A stretch of DNA of 22,528 bases, taken from Saccoglossus kowalevskii. Lineage: Eukaryota > Hemichordata > Enteropneusta > Harrimaniidae. The DNA lies in assembly GCF_000003605.2 (NCBI RefSeq), contig NW_003120892.1, forward strand, positions 1-22,528. The letters run 5' to 3'. Under the pieces are notes generated by a model, which did not search any database, had not been told where the DNA came from, and saw only the letters and a list, made by a program, of their open reading frames with translations. Both the position numbers and the translations under genes were made by a program. Below, piece by piece: positions 1-10,318 of this stretch (the first letter of the stretch is position 1; each line of letters opens with the position of its first letter).

Positions 1-316
1 TCATTGTAGCCATGTATTTATGTACGGTGTATTGTAGCCATGTATTTATGTACGGTGTATTGTAGCCATGTATTTATGTACGGTGTATTGTAGCCATGTA
101 TTTATGTACGATGTATTGTAGCCATGTATTTATGTACGGTGTATTGTAGCCATGTATTTATGTACGGTGTATTGTAGCCATGTATTTATGTACGGTGTAT
201 TGTAGCCATGTATTTATGTACGGTGTATTGTAGCCATGTATTTATGTACGGTGTATTGTAGCCATGTATTTATGTACGGTGTATTGTAGCCATGTATTTA
301 GGTACGGTGTATTGTA

Positions 317-930
317 GCCATGTATTTAGGTACGGTGTATTGTAGCCATGTATTTATGTACGGTGTATTACAGCCATGTATTTAGGTACGGTGTATTGTA
401 GCCATGTATTTAGGTACGGTGTATTGTAGCCATGTATTTAGGTACGGTGTATTGCAGCCATGTATTTATGTACGGTGTATTGTAGCCATGTATTTATGTA
501 CGGTGTATTGTAGCCATGTATTTAGGGACGGTGTATTGTAGCCATGTATTTATGTACGGTGTATTGTAGCCATGTATTTATGTACGGTGTATTGTAGCCA
601 TGTATTTATGTACGGTGTATTGTAGCCATGTATTTATGTACGGTGTATTGTAGCCATGTATTTATGTACGGTGTATTGTAGCCATGTATTTAGATACTGT
701 GTATTGTAGCCATGTATTTATGTACGGTGTATTGTAGCCATGTATTTATGTACGGTGTATTGTAGCCATGTATTTATGTACGGTGTATTGTAGCCATGTA
801 TTTAGGTACGGTGTATTGTAGCCATGTATTTAGTACGGTGTATTGTAGCCATGTATTTATGTACGGTGTATTGTAGCCATGTATTTATGTACGTGTATTG
901 TATCCATGTATTTATGTACGGTGTATTGTA
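317..930 (+). repeat. Long segmental duplication, copy 1 (partner 5359-5974)
   Basis: About 22 units carry the same ordered set of rare variants as 5359-5974: T13G; G26A+T27C (TACAG); three T13G units, the last with T27C; two consensus; a T13G+T15G unit (TTTAGGGAC); five consensus; a T13G+G14A+G18T unit (TAGATACTG); three consensus; two T13G; then a unit preceding G1T. The offset is 5042 bases (180 units plus 2). I see only two differences, both one-base deletions in this copy, in the units at 821-847 (TTTAGTACGG) and 876-902 (TACGTG). To the left, the unit at 289 is T13G where the partner is consensus. To the right, unit 931 is T13G with an extra A while the partner has G19A. Confidence 0.88.
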
Positions 931-1463
931 GCCATGTATTTAGGTAACGGTGTATTGTAGCCATGTATTTATGTACGGTGTATTGTAGCCATGTATTTAT
1001 GTACGGTGTATTGTAGCCATGTATTTATGTATGGTGTATTGTAGCCATGTATTTATGTACGGTGTATTGTAGCCATGTATTTATGTACGGTGTATTGTAG
1101 CCATGTATTTATGTACGGTGTATTGTAGCCATGTATTTATGTACGGTGTATTGTAGCCATGTATTTATGTACGGTGTATTGTAGCCATGTATTTATGTAC
1201 GGTGTATTGTAGCCATGTATTTATGTACGATGTATTGTAGCCATGTATTTATGCACGGTGTATTGTAGCCATGTATTTATGTACGGTGTATTGTAGCCAT
1301 GTATTTATGTACGGTGTATTGTAGCCATGTATTTATGTACGGTGTATTGTAGCCATGTATTTATGTACGGTGTATTGTAGCCATGTATTTATGTACGGTG
1401 TATTGTAGCCATGTATTTATGTACGGTGTATTGTAGCCATGTATTTATGTACGGTGTATTGTA
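931..1463 (+). repeat. Ordinary array, few variants
   Basis: About 19 units, mostly consensus. Variants seen: a T13G unit with one extra A at 931-959 (GGTAACGG), C17T in the unit at 1016, G19A in the unit at 1212 and T15C (ATGCACGG) in the unit at 1240. The last seven units are consensus. There is no sign of a gene. Confidence 0.9.
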
Positions 1464-1855
1464 GCCATGTATTTAGGTACGGTGTATTGTAGCCATGTAT
1501 TTAGGTATGGTGTATTGTAGCCATGTATTTATGTACGGTGTATTGTAGCCATGTATTTATGTACGGTGTATTGTAGCCATGTATTTATGTACGATGTATT
1601 GTAGCCATGTATTTACGTACGGTGTATTGTAGCCATGTATTTATGTACGGTGTATTGTAGCCATGTATTTATGTACGGTGTATTGTAGCCATGCATTTAT
1701 GTACGGTGTATTGTAGCCATGTATTTAGATACGGTGTATTGTAGCCATGTATTTATGTACGGTGTATTGTAGCCATGTATTTATGTACGGTGTATTGTAG
1801 CCATGTATTTATGTACGGTGTATTGTAGCCATGTATTTATGTACGGTGTATTGTA
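1464..1855 (+). repeat. 14-unit higher-order repeat (392 bp), copy 1
   Basis: The unit order is T13G; T13G+C17T; two consensus; G19A; T13C; two consensus; T7C; T13G+G14A (TAGATACGG); four consensus. The next 392 bases repeat this order with three differences in all: T13C (unit at 1604) and T7C (unit at 1688) are private to this copy, and C17T (unit at 2164) is private to the next. That is about 99% identity, which indicates a recent tandem duplication of a 14-unit block. Confidence 0.9.
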
Positions 1856-2247
1856 GCCATGTATTTAGGTACGGTGTATTGTAGCCATGTATTTAGGTAT
1901 GGTGTATTGTAGCCATGTATTTATGTACGGTGTATTGTAGCCATGTATTTATGTACGGTGTATTGTAGCCATGTATTTATGTACGATGTATTGTAGCCAT
2001 GTATTTATGTACGGTGTATTGTAGCCATGTATTTATGTACGGTGTATTGTAGCCATGTATTTATGTACGGTGTATTGTAGCCATGTATTTATGTACGGTG
2101 TATTGTAGCCATGTATTTAGATACGGTGTATTGTAGCCATGTATTTATGTACGGTGTATTGTAGCCATGTATTTATGTATGGTGTATTGTAGCCATGTAT
2201 TTATGTACGGTGTATTGTAGCCATGTATTTATGTACGGTGTATTGTA
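1856..2247 (+). repeat. 14-unit higher-order repeat (392 bp), copy 2
   Basis: This is a direct tandem copy of 1464-1855 at a shift of exactly 392 bases. T13G and T13G+C17T at 1856 and 1884, G19A at 1968 and TAGATACGG at 2108 all fall at the matching places. C17T at 2164 is private. A third period would start at 2248, which does begin with T13G, but the pattern is then lost (T13G, consensus, G1T and so on), so the tandem run is two copies only. Confidence 0.9.
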
Positions 2248-2779
2248 GCCATGTATTTAGGTACGGTGTATTGTAGCCATGTATTTAGGTACGGTGTATT
2301 GTAGCCATGTATTTATGTACGGTGTATTGTATCCATGTATTTAGGTACGGTGTATTGTAGCCATGTATTTAGGTACGGTGTATTGTAGCCATGTATTTAT
2401 GTACGGTGTATTGTATCCATGTATTTATGTACGGTGTATTGTAGCCATGTATTTATGTACGATGCATTGTAGCCATGTATTTATGTACGGTGTATTGTAG
2501 CCATGTATTTAGGTACGGTGTATTGTAGCCATGTATTTATGTACGTTGTATTGTAGCCATGTATTTATATACGGTGTATTGTAGCCATGTATTTATGTAC
2601 GGTGTATTGTAGCCATGTATTTATATACGGTGTATTGTAGCCATGTATTTATGTACGGTGTATTGTAGCCATGTATTTATGTACGGTGTATTGTAGCCAT
2701 GTATTTATGTACGGTGTATTGTAGCCATGTATTTATGTACGGTGTATTGTAGCCATGTATTTATGTACGGTGTATTGTA
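2248..2779 (+). repeat. Variant-rich stretch with G1T and G19A+T22C markers
   Basis: The order is T13G, T13G, consensus, G1T+T13G, T13G, consensus, G1T (2416), G19A+T22C (2444), consensus, T13G, G19T (2528), G14A (2556), consensus, G14A (2612), then consensus. The seven units 2360-2555 match 6932-7127 at an offset of 4572, including the G1T, GATGCATT and ACGTTG units. I see no difference across those 196 bases. Confidence 0.85.
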
Positions 2780-3199
2780 GCCATGTATTTATGCACGGTG
2801 TATTGTAGCCATGTATTTATGTACGGTGTATTGTAGCCATGTATTTATGTACGGTGTATTGTAGCCATGTATTTATGTACGGTGTATTGCAGCCATGTAT
2901 TTATGTACGGTGTATTGTAGCCATGTATTTATGTACGGTGTATTGTAGCCTTGTATTTATGTACGGTGTATTGTAGCCATGTATTTATGTACGGTGTATT
3001 GTAGCCATGTATTTAGGTACGGTGTATTGTAGCCATGTATTTATGTACGGTGTATTGTAGCCATGTATTTATTTACGACGTATTGTAGCCATGTATTTAT
3101 GTACGGTGTATTGTAGCCATGTATTTATGTACGGTGTATTGTAGCCATGTATTTAGGTACGGTGTATTGTAGCCATGTGTTTATGTACGGTGTATTGTA
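2780..3199 (+). repeat. TGCAG/CCTTG/ATTTACGACG marker block, copy 1
   Basis: Fifteen units in the order T15C (2780); two consensus; T27C (2864); two consensus; A4T (CCTTG, 2948); consensus; T13G; consensus; G14T+G19A+T20C (ATTTACGACG, 3060); two consensus; T13G; A8G (CATGTGTTT, 3172). From 2864 on, the order recurs at 20930-21265 with one difference, and in shortened form at 22050-22413 and 22414-22528. Its first part (T15C to A4T) recurs at 11663-11858 and 21966-22161. Confidence 0.87.
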
Positions 3200-3423
3200 G
3201 CCATGTATTTATGTATGGTGTATTGTAGCCATGTATTTATGTACGGTGTATTGTAGCCATGTATTTATGTACGGTGTATTGTAGCCATGTATTTATGTAC
3301 GGTGTATTGTAGCCATGTATTTAGGTACGGTGTATTGTAGCCATGTATTTAGGTACGGTGTATTGTAGCCATGTATTTATGTACGGTGTATTGTAGCCAT
3401 GTATTTATGTACGGTGTATTGTA

Positions 3424-3594
3424 TCCCTGTATTTATGTACGGTGTATTGTATCCATGTATTTATGTACGGTGTATTGTAGCCATGTATTTATGTACGATG
3501 TATTGTAGCCATGTATTTATGTACGATGTATTGTAGCCATGTATTTATGTACGGTGTATTGTAGCATGCATGTATTTATGTACGGTGTATTGTA
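3424..3594 (+). repeat. Six-unit module ending in a 31-bp unit, copy 1
   Basis: The order is G1T+A4C, G1T, G19A, G19A, consensus, then a 31-bp unit (3564-3594) in which TGTAGCCATG is replaced by a form containing GCATGCATG. The same six units recur at 13600-13770 and 16155-16325, with no difference that I can see. The 31-mer is the only unit of this length noticed, and it creates a GCATGC palindrome that the consensus lacks. Confidence 0.92.
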
Positions 3595-3930
3595 GCCATG
3601 TATTTAGGTACGGTGTATTGTAGCCATGTATTTATGTACGGTGTATTGTAGCCATGTATTTATGTACGACGTATTGTAGCCATGTATTTATGTACGGTGT
3701 ATTGTAGCCATGTATTTATGTACGGTGTATTGTAGCCATGTATTTAGGTACGGAGTATTGTAGCCATGTATTTAGGTACGGTGTATTGTAGCCATGTATT
3801 TAGGTACGGTGTATTGTAGCCATGTATTTATGTACGATGTATTGTAGCCATGTATTTAGGGACGGTGTTTTGTAGCCATGTATTTATGTACGATGTATTG
3901 TAGCCATGTATTTATGTACGGTGTATTGTA
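3595..3930 (+). repeat. 12-unit block with ACGAC and GTGTTTT markers, copy 1
   Basis: The order is T13G, consensus, G19A+T20C (3651), two consensus, T13G+T20A (CGGAGTATT, 3735), two T13G, G19A, T13G+T15G+A23T (GGGACGGTGTTTT, 3847), G19A, consensus. All 336 bases recur at 20594-20929, offset 16,999, with no difference found. Several of these changes were seen only in these two places, so this is one duplicated segment and not convergence. Confidence 0.9.
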
Positions 3931-4406
3931 GCCATGTATTTAGGTACGGTGTATTGTAGCCATGTATTTAGGTACGGTGTATTGTAGCCATGTATTTAGG
4001 TACGGTGTATTGTAGCCATGTATTTATGTACGGTGTATTGTAGCCATGTATTTATGTACGGTGTATTGTAGCCATGTATTTATGTACGGTGTATTGTAGC
4101 CTTGAATTTATGTACGGTGTATTGTAGCCATGTATTTATGTACGGTGTATTGTAGCCATGTATTTATGTACGGTGTATTGTAGCCATGTATTTATGTACG
4201 GTGTATTGTAGCCATGTATTTATGTACGGTGTATTGTAGCCATGTATTTATGTACGGTGTATTGTAGCCATGTATTTAGGTACGGTGTATTGTAGCCATG
4301 TGTTTATGTACGGTGTATTGTAGCCATGTGTTTATGTACGGTGTATTGTAGCCATGTATTTATGTACGGTGTATTGTAGCCATGTATTTATGTACAGTGT
4401 ATTGTA
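3931..4406 (+). repeat. Ordinary array between duplicated blocks
   Basis: About 17 units. Three T13G units open the stretch, then consensus units, one A4T+T7A unit (CCTTGAATTT, about 4100), more consensus, a T13G unit, a pair of A8G units (about 4298 and 4326), a consensus unit and a G18A unit at 4379. The T13G-then-A8G-pair order is shared with about 14500 and 21238-21293. Confidence 0.85.
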
Positions 4407-4966
4407 GCCATGTATTTATGTACGGTGTATTGTAGCCATGTATTTATGTACGGTGTATTGTAGCCATGTATTTATGTACGGTGTATTGTAGCCATGTATT
4501 TATGTACGGTGTATTGTAGCCATGTATTTAGATACGGTGTATTGTAGCCATGTATTTATGTACGGTGTATTGTAGCCATGTATTTATGTACGGTGTATTG
4601 TAGCCATGTATTTATGTACGGTGTATTGTAGCCATGTATTTAGGTACGGTGTATTGTAGCCATGTATTTAGGTACGGTGTATTGTAGCCATGTATTTATG
4701 TACGGTGTATTGTAGCCATGTATTTATGTACGGTGTATTGTATCCATGTATTTATGTACGGTGTATTGTAGCCATGTATTTATGTACGATGTATTGTAGC
4801 CATGTATTTATGTACGATGTATTGTAGCCATGTATTTATGTACGGTGTATTGTAGCCATGTATTTATGTACGGTGTATTGTAGCCATGTATTTAGGTACG
4901 GTGTATTGTAGCCATGTATTTAGGTACGGTGTATTGTAGCCATGTATTTATGTACGGTGTATTGTA
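4407..4966 (+). repeat. 20-unit duplication, copy 1 (partner 5611-6170, shift 1204 bp)
   Basis: The order is four consensus, TAGATACGG (4519), three consensus, two T13G, two consensus, G1T (4743), two G19A, two consensus, two T13G, one consensus. The partner lies exactly 43 unit lengths to the right and differs only by G18T in its 5723 unit. To the left, the unit at 4379 (G18A) does not match. To the right, copy 1 runs straight into the partial 14-unit repeat at 4967, while copy 2 runs into the indel cluster at 6171. Confidence 0.88.
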
Positions 4967-5246
4967 GCCATGTATTTAGGTACGGTGTATTGTAGCCATG
5001 TATTTAGGTATGGTGTATTGTAGCCATGTATTTATGTACGGTGTATTGTAGCCATGTATTTATGTACGGTGTATTGTAGCCATGTATTTATGTACGATGT
5101 ATTGTAGCCATGTATTTATGTACGGTGTATTGTAGCCATGTATTTATGTACGGTGTATTGTAGCCATGTATTTATGTACGGTGTATTGTAGCCATGTATT
5201 TATGTACGGTGTATTGTAGCCATGTATTTAGATACGGTGTATTGTA
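4967..5246 (+). repeat. Partial third copy of the 14-unit repeat (10 units)
   Basis: T13G, T13G+C17T, two consensus, G19A, four consensus and TAGATACGG follow at the same spacing as in 1464-1743 and 1856-2135. It lies about 3.1 kb from the tandem pair. It agrees with copy 2 at the two positions where copy 1 has private changes (T13C and T7C). After 5246 the order departs. Confidence 0.85.
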
Positions 5247-5358
5247 GCCATGTATTTATGTACGGTGTATTGTAGCCATGTATTTATGTACGGTGTATTG
5301 TAGCCATGTATTTATGTACGGTGTATTGTAGCCATGTATTTATGTACGGTGTATTGTA

Positions 5359-5974
5359 GCCATGTATTTAGGTACGGTGTATTGTAGCCATGTATTTATG
5401 TACGGTGTATTACAGCCATGTATTTAGGTACGGTGTATTGTAGCCATGTATTTAGGTACGGTGTATTGTAGCCATGTATTTAGGTACGGTGTATTGCAGC
5501 CATGTATTTATGTACGGTGTATTGTAGCCATGTATTTATGTACGGTGTATTGTAGCCATGTATTTAGGGACGGTGTATTGTAGCCATGTATTTATGTACG
5601 GTGTATTGTAGCCATGTATTTATGTACGGTGTATTGTAGCCATGTATTTATGTACGGTGTATTGTAGCCATGTATTTATGTACGGTGTATTGTAGCCATG
5701 TATTTATGTACGGTGTATTGTAGCCATGTATTTAGATACTGTGTATTGTAGCCATGTATTTATGTACGGTGTATTGTAGCCATGTATTTATGTACGGTGT
5801 ATTGTAGCCATGTATTTATGTACGGTGTATTGTAGCCATGTATTTAGGTACGGTGTATTGTAGCCATGTATTTAGGTACGGTGTATTGTAGCCATGTATT
5901 TATGTACGGTGTATTGTAGCCATGTATTTATGTACGGTGTATTGTATCCATGTATTTATGTACGGTGTATTGTA
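5359..5974 (+). repeat. Long segmental duplication, copy 2 (partner 317-930)
   Basis: This copy has the same order of marker units as 317-930 (TACAG, TGCAG, TTTAGGGAC, TAGATACTG, a pair of T13G units, G1T) but without the two deletions, so it may be nearer the ancestral state. Its right half (5611-6170) also matches 4407-4966 at a 1204-bp shift, so two duplication histories overlap here. The TAGATACTG unit at 5723 corresponds to a plain TAGATACGG unit at 4519. The G18T change is shared only with the far copy at 681. Confidence 0.88.
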
Positions 5975-6170
5975 GCCATGTATTTATGTACGATGTATTG
6001 TAGCCATGTATTTATGTACGATGTATTGTAGCCATGTATTTATGTACGGTGTATTGTAGCCATGTATTTATGTACGGTGTATTGTAGCCATGTATTTAGG
6101 TACGGTGTATTGTAGCCATGTATTTAGGTACGGTGTATTGTAGCCATGTATTTATGTACGGTGTATTGTA
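5611..6170 (+). repeat. 20-unit duplication, copy 2 (partner 4407-4966)
   Basis: This copy matches 4407-4966 unit by unit, with one base different in 560. The match does not stop at 6170. The underlying order in the indel-rich zone that follows (T13G-like, then T13G+C17T-like, then consensus) still mirrors 4967 onward, so the indels were laid on top of an already duplicated sequence. Confidence 0.85.
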
Positions 6171-6260
6171 CCCATGTATTTTAGTACGGTGTATTGTAAC
6201 CCATGTATTTTAAGTATGGTGTTATTGTAACCATGTATTTATGTACCGGTGTATTTGTAG
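6171..6260 (+). repeat. Indel-rich zone 1
   Basis: Three consecutive units carry clustered run-length changes: TACCCATG, ATTTTAGTACGG, TAACCCATG, ATTTTAAGTATGG, GTTATTG, TACCGG and ATTTGTAG. Nearly all are gains or losses of one base in short runs of A, C or T. Units on both sides are clean. This pattern is typical of an unpolished long-read consensus, though true mutation cannot be excluded from the sequence alone. Confidence 0.85.
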
Positions 6261-7433
6261 CCATGTATTTATGTACGGTGTATTGTAGCCATGTATTTAT
6301 GTACGGTGTATTGTAGCCATGTATTTAGGTACGGTGTATTGTAGCCATGTATTTAGGTACGGTGTATTGTAGCCATGTATTTATGTACGGTGTATTGTAG
6401 CCATGTATTTATGTATGGTGTATTGTAGCCATGTATTTATGTACGGTGTATTGTAGCCATGTATTTATGTACGGTGTATTGTAGCCATGTATTTATGTAC
6501 GGTGTATTGTAGCCATGTATTTATGTACGGTGTATTGTAGCCATGTATTTAGGTACGGTGTATTGTAGCCATGTATTTATGTACGTTGTATTGTAGCCAT
6601 GTATTTATGTACGGTGTATTGTAGCCATGTATTTATGTACGGTGTATTGTAGCCATGTATTTATGTACGGTGTATTGTAGCCATGTATTTAGGTACGGTG
6701 TATTGTAGCCATGTATTTAGGTACGGTGTATTGTAGCCATGTATTTATGTACGGTGTATTGTAGCCATGTATTTATGTATGGTGTATTGTAGCCATGTAT
6801 TTATGTACGGTGTATTGTAGCCATGTATTTATGTACGGTGTATTGTAGCCATGTATTTATGTACGGTGTATTGTAGCCATGTATTTATGTACGGTGTATT
6901 GTAGCCATGTATTTAGGTACGGTGTATTGTAGCCATGTATTTAGGTACGGTGTATTGTAGCCATGTATTTATGTACGGTGTATTGTATCCATGTATTTAT
7001 GTACGGTGTATTGTAGCCATGTATTTATGTACGATGCATTGTAGCCATGTATTTATGTACGGTGTATTGTAGCCATGTATTTAGGTACGGTGTATTGTAG
7101 CCATGTATTTATGTACGTTGTATTGTAGCCATGTATTTATGTACGGTGTATTGTAGCCATGTATTTATGTACGGTGTATTGTAGCCATGTATTTATGTAC
7201 GGTGTATTGTAGCCATGTATTTATGTACGGTGTATTGTAGCCGTGTATTTATGTACGGTGTATTGTAGCCATGTATTTATGTACGGTGTATTGTAGCCAT
7301 GTATTTATGTACGGTGTATTGTAGCCATGTATTTATGTACGTTGTATTGTAGCCATGTATTTATGTACGTGTATTGTAGCCATGTATTTATGTACAGTGT
7401 ATTGTAGCATGTATTTATGTACGGTGTATTGTA
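6261..7433 (+). repeat. Mixed array, variant strings echoing 2.2-2.6 kb
   Basis: The order includes pairs of T13G, consensus, C17T (units near 6400 and 6764), G19T, then T13G, T13G, consensus, G1T (6988), G19A+T22C (7016), consensus, T13G, G19T. This last string matches 2360-2555. Near the right end there is an A4G unit (about 7242), a G19T unit, a unit lacking one G (TACGTG, about 7368), a G18A unit and a unit lacking one C (TAGCATG, about 7407). These small changes stop at the edge of the uniform block that follows. Confidence 0.83.
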
Positions 7434-7881
7434 GCCATGTATTTATGTACGGTGTATTGTAGCCATGTATTTATGTACGGTGTATTGTAGCCATGTATTT
7501 ATGTACGGTGTATTGTAGCCATGTATTTATGTACGGTGTATTGTAGCCATGTATTTATGTACGGTGTATTGTAGCCATGTATTTATGTACGGTGTATTGT
7601 AGCCATGTATTTATGTACGGTGTATTGTAGCCATGTATTTATGTACGGTGTATTGTAGCCATGTATTTATGTACGGTGTATTGTAGCCATGTATTTATGT
7701 ACGGTGTATTGTAGCCATGTATTTATGTACGGTGTATTGTAGCCATGTATTTATGTACGGTGTATTGTAGCCATGTATTTATGTACGGTGTATTGTAGCC
7801 ATGTATTTATGTACGGTGTATTGTAGCCATGTATTTATGTACGGTGTATTGTAGCCATGTATTTATGTACGGTGTATTGTA
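7434..7881 (+). repeat. Uniform block, 16 identical consensus units
   Basis: Sixteen consecutive exact consensus units, where neighbouring stretches show a variant roughly every one to three units. The block is bounded on the right by a 29-bp unit (7882-7910) that has one extra A (GTATATGTAG). It is likely a recent local expansion. Confidence 0.92.
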
Positions 7882-7910
7882 GCCATGTATTTATGTACGG
7901 TGTATATGTA
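7882..7910 (+). repeat. 29-bp length-variant unit (GTATATGTAG)
   Basis: One base longer than consensus: GTATTGTAG becomes GTATATGTAG. The same variant occurs at 8387-8415 (together with A16T), 14191-14219 and 15342-15370. Three of the four close a run of clean consensus units on the right (16 before this one, 7 before 14191, 12 before 15342). Confidence 0.92.
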
Positions 7911-8106
7911 GCCATGTATTTAGGTACGGTGTATTGTAGCCATGTATTTAGGTACGGTGTATTGTAGCCATGTATTTATGTACGGTGTATTACAGCCATG
8001 TATTTAGGTACGGTGTATTGTAGCCATGTATTTAGGTACGGTGTATTGTAGCCATGTATTTAGGTACGGTGTATTGCAGCCATGTATTTATGTACGGTGT
8101 ATTGTA
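7911..8106 (+). repeat. TACAG-TGCAG marker module, one of five
   Basis: Seven units in the order T13G, T13G, G26A+T27C (TACAG ending), T13G, T13G, T13G+T27C (TGCAG ending), consensus. The string matches 289-484 without a difference that I can see, and the related string at 14220-14415 apart from T27C. The version at 5359 differs at its left edge, and the one at 8444-8667 has two or three T13G/T15G state changes. Confidence 0.85.
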
Positions 8107-8386
8107 GCCATGTATTTAGGTACGGTGTATTGTAGCCATGTATTTAGGTACAGTGTATTGTAGCCATGTATTTATGTACGGTGTATTGTAGCCATGTATT
8201 TATGTATGGTGTATTGTAGCCATGTATTTATGTACGGTGTATTGTAGCCATGTATTTATGTACGGTGTATTGTAGCCATGTATTTATGTACGGTGTATTG
8301 TAGCCATGTATTTATGTACGGTGTATTGTAGCCATGTATTTAGGTACGGTGTATTGTAGCCATGTATTTATGTTCGGTGTATTGTA

Positions 8387-8415
8387 GCCATGTATTTATG
8401 TTCGGTGTATATGTA
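8387..8415 (+). repeat. 29-bp unit with A16T
   Basis: Carries both the extra A (GTATATGTAG) and A16T (TGTTCGG). The unit just before it (8359) also has A16T, and I noticed this change nowhere else, so the pair arose by duplication of one unit. Unlike the other 29-mers it does not end a uniform block. Confidence 0.85.
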
Positions 8416-8443
8416 GCCATGTATTTATGTACGGTGTATTGTA

Positions 8444-8667
8444 GCCATGTATTTAGGTACGGTGTATTGTAGCCATGTATTTATGTACGGTGTATTACAG
8501 CCATGTATTTATGTACGGTGTATTGTAGCCATGTATTTAGGTACGGTGTATTGTAGCCATGTATTTAGGGACGGTGTATTGCAGCCATGTATTTATGTAC
8601 GGTGTATTGTAGCCATGTATTTATGTACGGTGTATTGTAGCCATGTATTTAGGGACGGTGTATTGTA
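8444..8667 (+). repeat. TACAG-TGCAG module, degenerate copy
   Basis: Eight units in the order T13G, TACAG ending, consensus, T13G, T13G+T15G with TGCAG ending, two consensus, T13G+T15G. The order is that of 317-540 with two units changed. Because the TACAG and TGCAG endings fall one reading-frame cycle (84 bases) apart, they remove the in-frame TAG and leave a 222-base open frame. This is a by-product of the variants, not a gene. Confidence 0.8.
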
Positions 8668-9590
8668 GCCATGTATTTATGTACGGTGTATTGTAGCCAT
8701 GTATTTATGTACGGTGTATTGTAGCCATGTATTTATGTACGATGTATTGTAGCCATGTATTTATGTACGGTGTATTGTACCATGTATTTATGTATGGTGT
8801 ATTGTAGCCATGTATTTATGTACGGTGTATTGTAGCCATGTATTTATGTACGGTGTATTGTAGCCATGTATTTAGGTACGGTGTATTGTAGCCATGTATT
8901 TAGGTACGGTGTATTGTAGCCATGTATTTATGTACGGTGTATTGTATCCATGTATTTATGTACGGTGTATTGTAGCCATGTATTTATGTACGATGTATTG
9001 TAGCCATGTATTTATGTACGGTGTATTGTAGCCATGTATTTATGTACGGTGTATTGTAGCCATGTATTTATGTACGGTGTATTGTAGCCATGTATTTATG
9101 CACGGTGTATTGTAGCCATGTATTTATGTACGGTGTATTGTAGCCATGTATTTATGCACGGTGTATTGTAGCCATGTATTTATGTACGGTGTATTGTAGC
9201 CATGTATTTATGTACGGTGTATTGTAGCCATGTATTTATGTACGGTGTATTGTAGCCATGTATTTATGTACGGTGTATTGTAGCCATGTATTTATGTACG
9301 GTGTATTGTAGCCATGTATTTAGATACGGTGTATTGTAGCCATGTATTTATGTACGGTGTATTGTAGCCATGTATTTATGTACGGTGTATTGTAGCCATT
9401 TATTTATGTACGGTGTATTGTAGCCATGTATTTAGGTACGGTGTATTGTAGCCATGTATTTAGGTACGGTGTATTGTAGCCATGTATTTATGTACGGTGT
9501 ATTGTATCCCTGTATTTATGTACGGTGTATTGTATCCATGTATTTAGGTACGGTGTATTGTAGCCATGTATTTAGGTACGGTGTATTGTA
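8668..9590 (+). repeat. Mixed array with a T15C pair and a G1T+A4C / G1T dyad
   Basis: Contains G19A units, a unit lacking one base (TGTACCATG, about 8779), a C17T unit just after it, T13G pairs, G1T (about 8947), T15C units at 9087 and 9143 with one consensus unit between, TAGATACGG at 9311, a G6T unit (about 9395), then G1T+A4C at 9507 and G1T+T13G at 9535. The T15C / any / T15C spacing is repeated at 21910 and 21966. Confidence 0.83.
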
Positions 9591-10318
9591 GCCATGTATT
9601 TATGTACGGTGTATTGTAGCCATGTATTTATGTACGGTGTATTGTAGCCATGTATTTATGTACGGTGTATTGTAGCCATGTATTTATGTACGGTGTATTG
9701 TAGCCATGTATTTATGTACGGTGTATTGTAGCCATGTATTTATGTACGGTGTATTGTAGCCATGTATTTATGTACGGTGTATTGTAGCCATGTATTTATG
9801 TACGGTGTATTGTAGCCATGTATTTATGTACGGTGTATTGTAGCCATGTATTTATGTACGGTGTATTGTAGCCATGTATTTATGTACGGTGTATTGTAGC
9901 CATGTATTTATGTACGGTGTATTGTAGCCATGTATTTATGTACGGTGTATTGTAGCCATGTATTTATGTACGGTGTATTGTAGCCATGTATTTATGTACG
10001 GTGTATTGTAGCCATGTATTTATGTACGGTGTATTGTAGCCATGTATTTATGTACGGTGTATTGTAGCCATGTATTTATGTACGGTGTATTGTAGCCATG
10101 TATTTATGTACGGTGTATTGTAGCCATGTATTTATGTACGGTGTATTGTAGCCATGTATTTATGTACGGTGTATTGTAGCCATGTATTTATGTACGGTGT
10201 ATTGTAGCCATGTATTTATGTACGGTGTATTGTAGCCATGTATTTATGTACGGTGTATTGTAGCCATGTATTTATGTACGGTGTATTGTAGCCATGTATT
10301 TATGTACGGTGTATTGTA
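9591..10318 (+). repeat. Uniform block, 26 identical consensus units
   Basis: Twenty-six consecutive exact consensus units (728 bp), starting after a T13G unit and ending at a G1T unit at 10319 that is followed by G19A+T22C. It is the second longest variant-free run in the window and probably a recent expansion or gene-conversion tract. The identical copies also make its true copy number uncertain in an assembly. Confidence 0.92.

Noticed and set aside
1-2. First two bases TC where the consensus has GT
   Set aside because: Two bases at the window edge cannot show a boundary; the array is already in phase from base 3.
8447-8668. 222-base open frame on the + strand
   Set aside because: It encodes only a 28-residue reading of the satellite. 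It stays open because TACAG and TGCAG variant units replace the in-frame TAG. No start context, codon signal or known domain.
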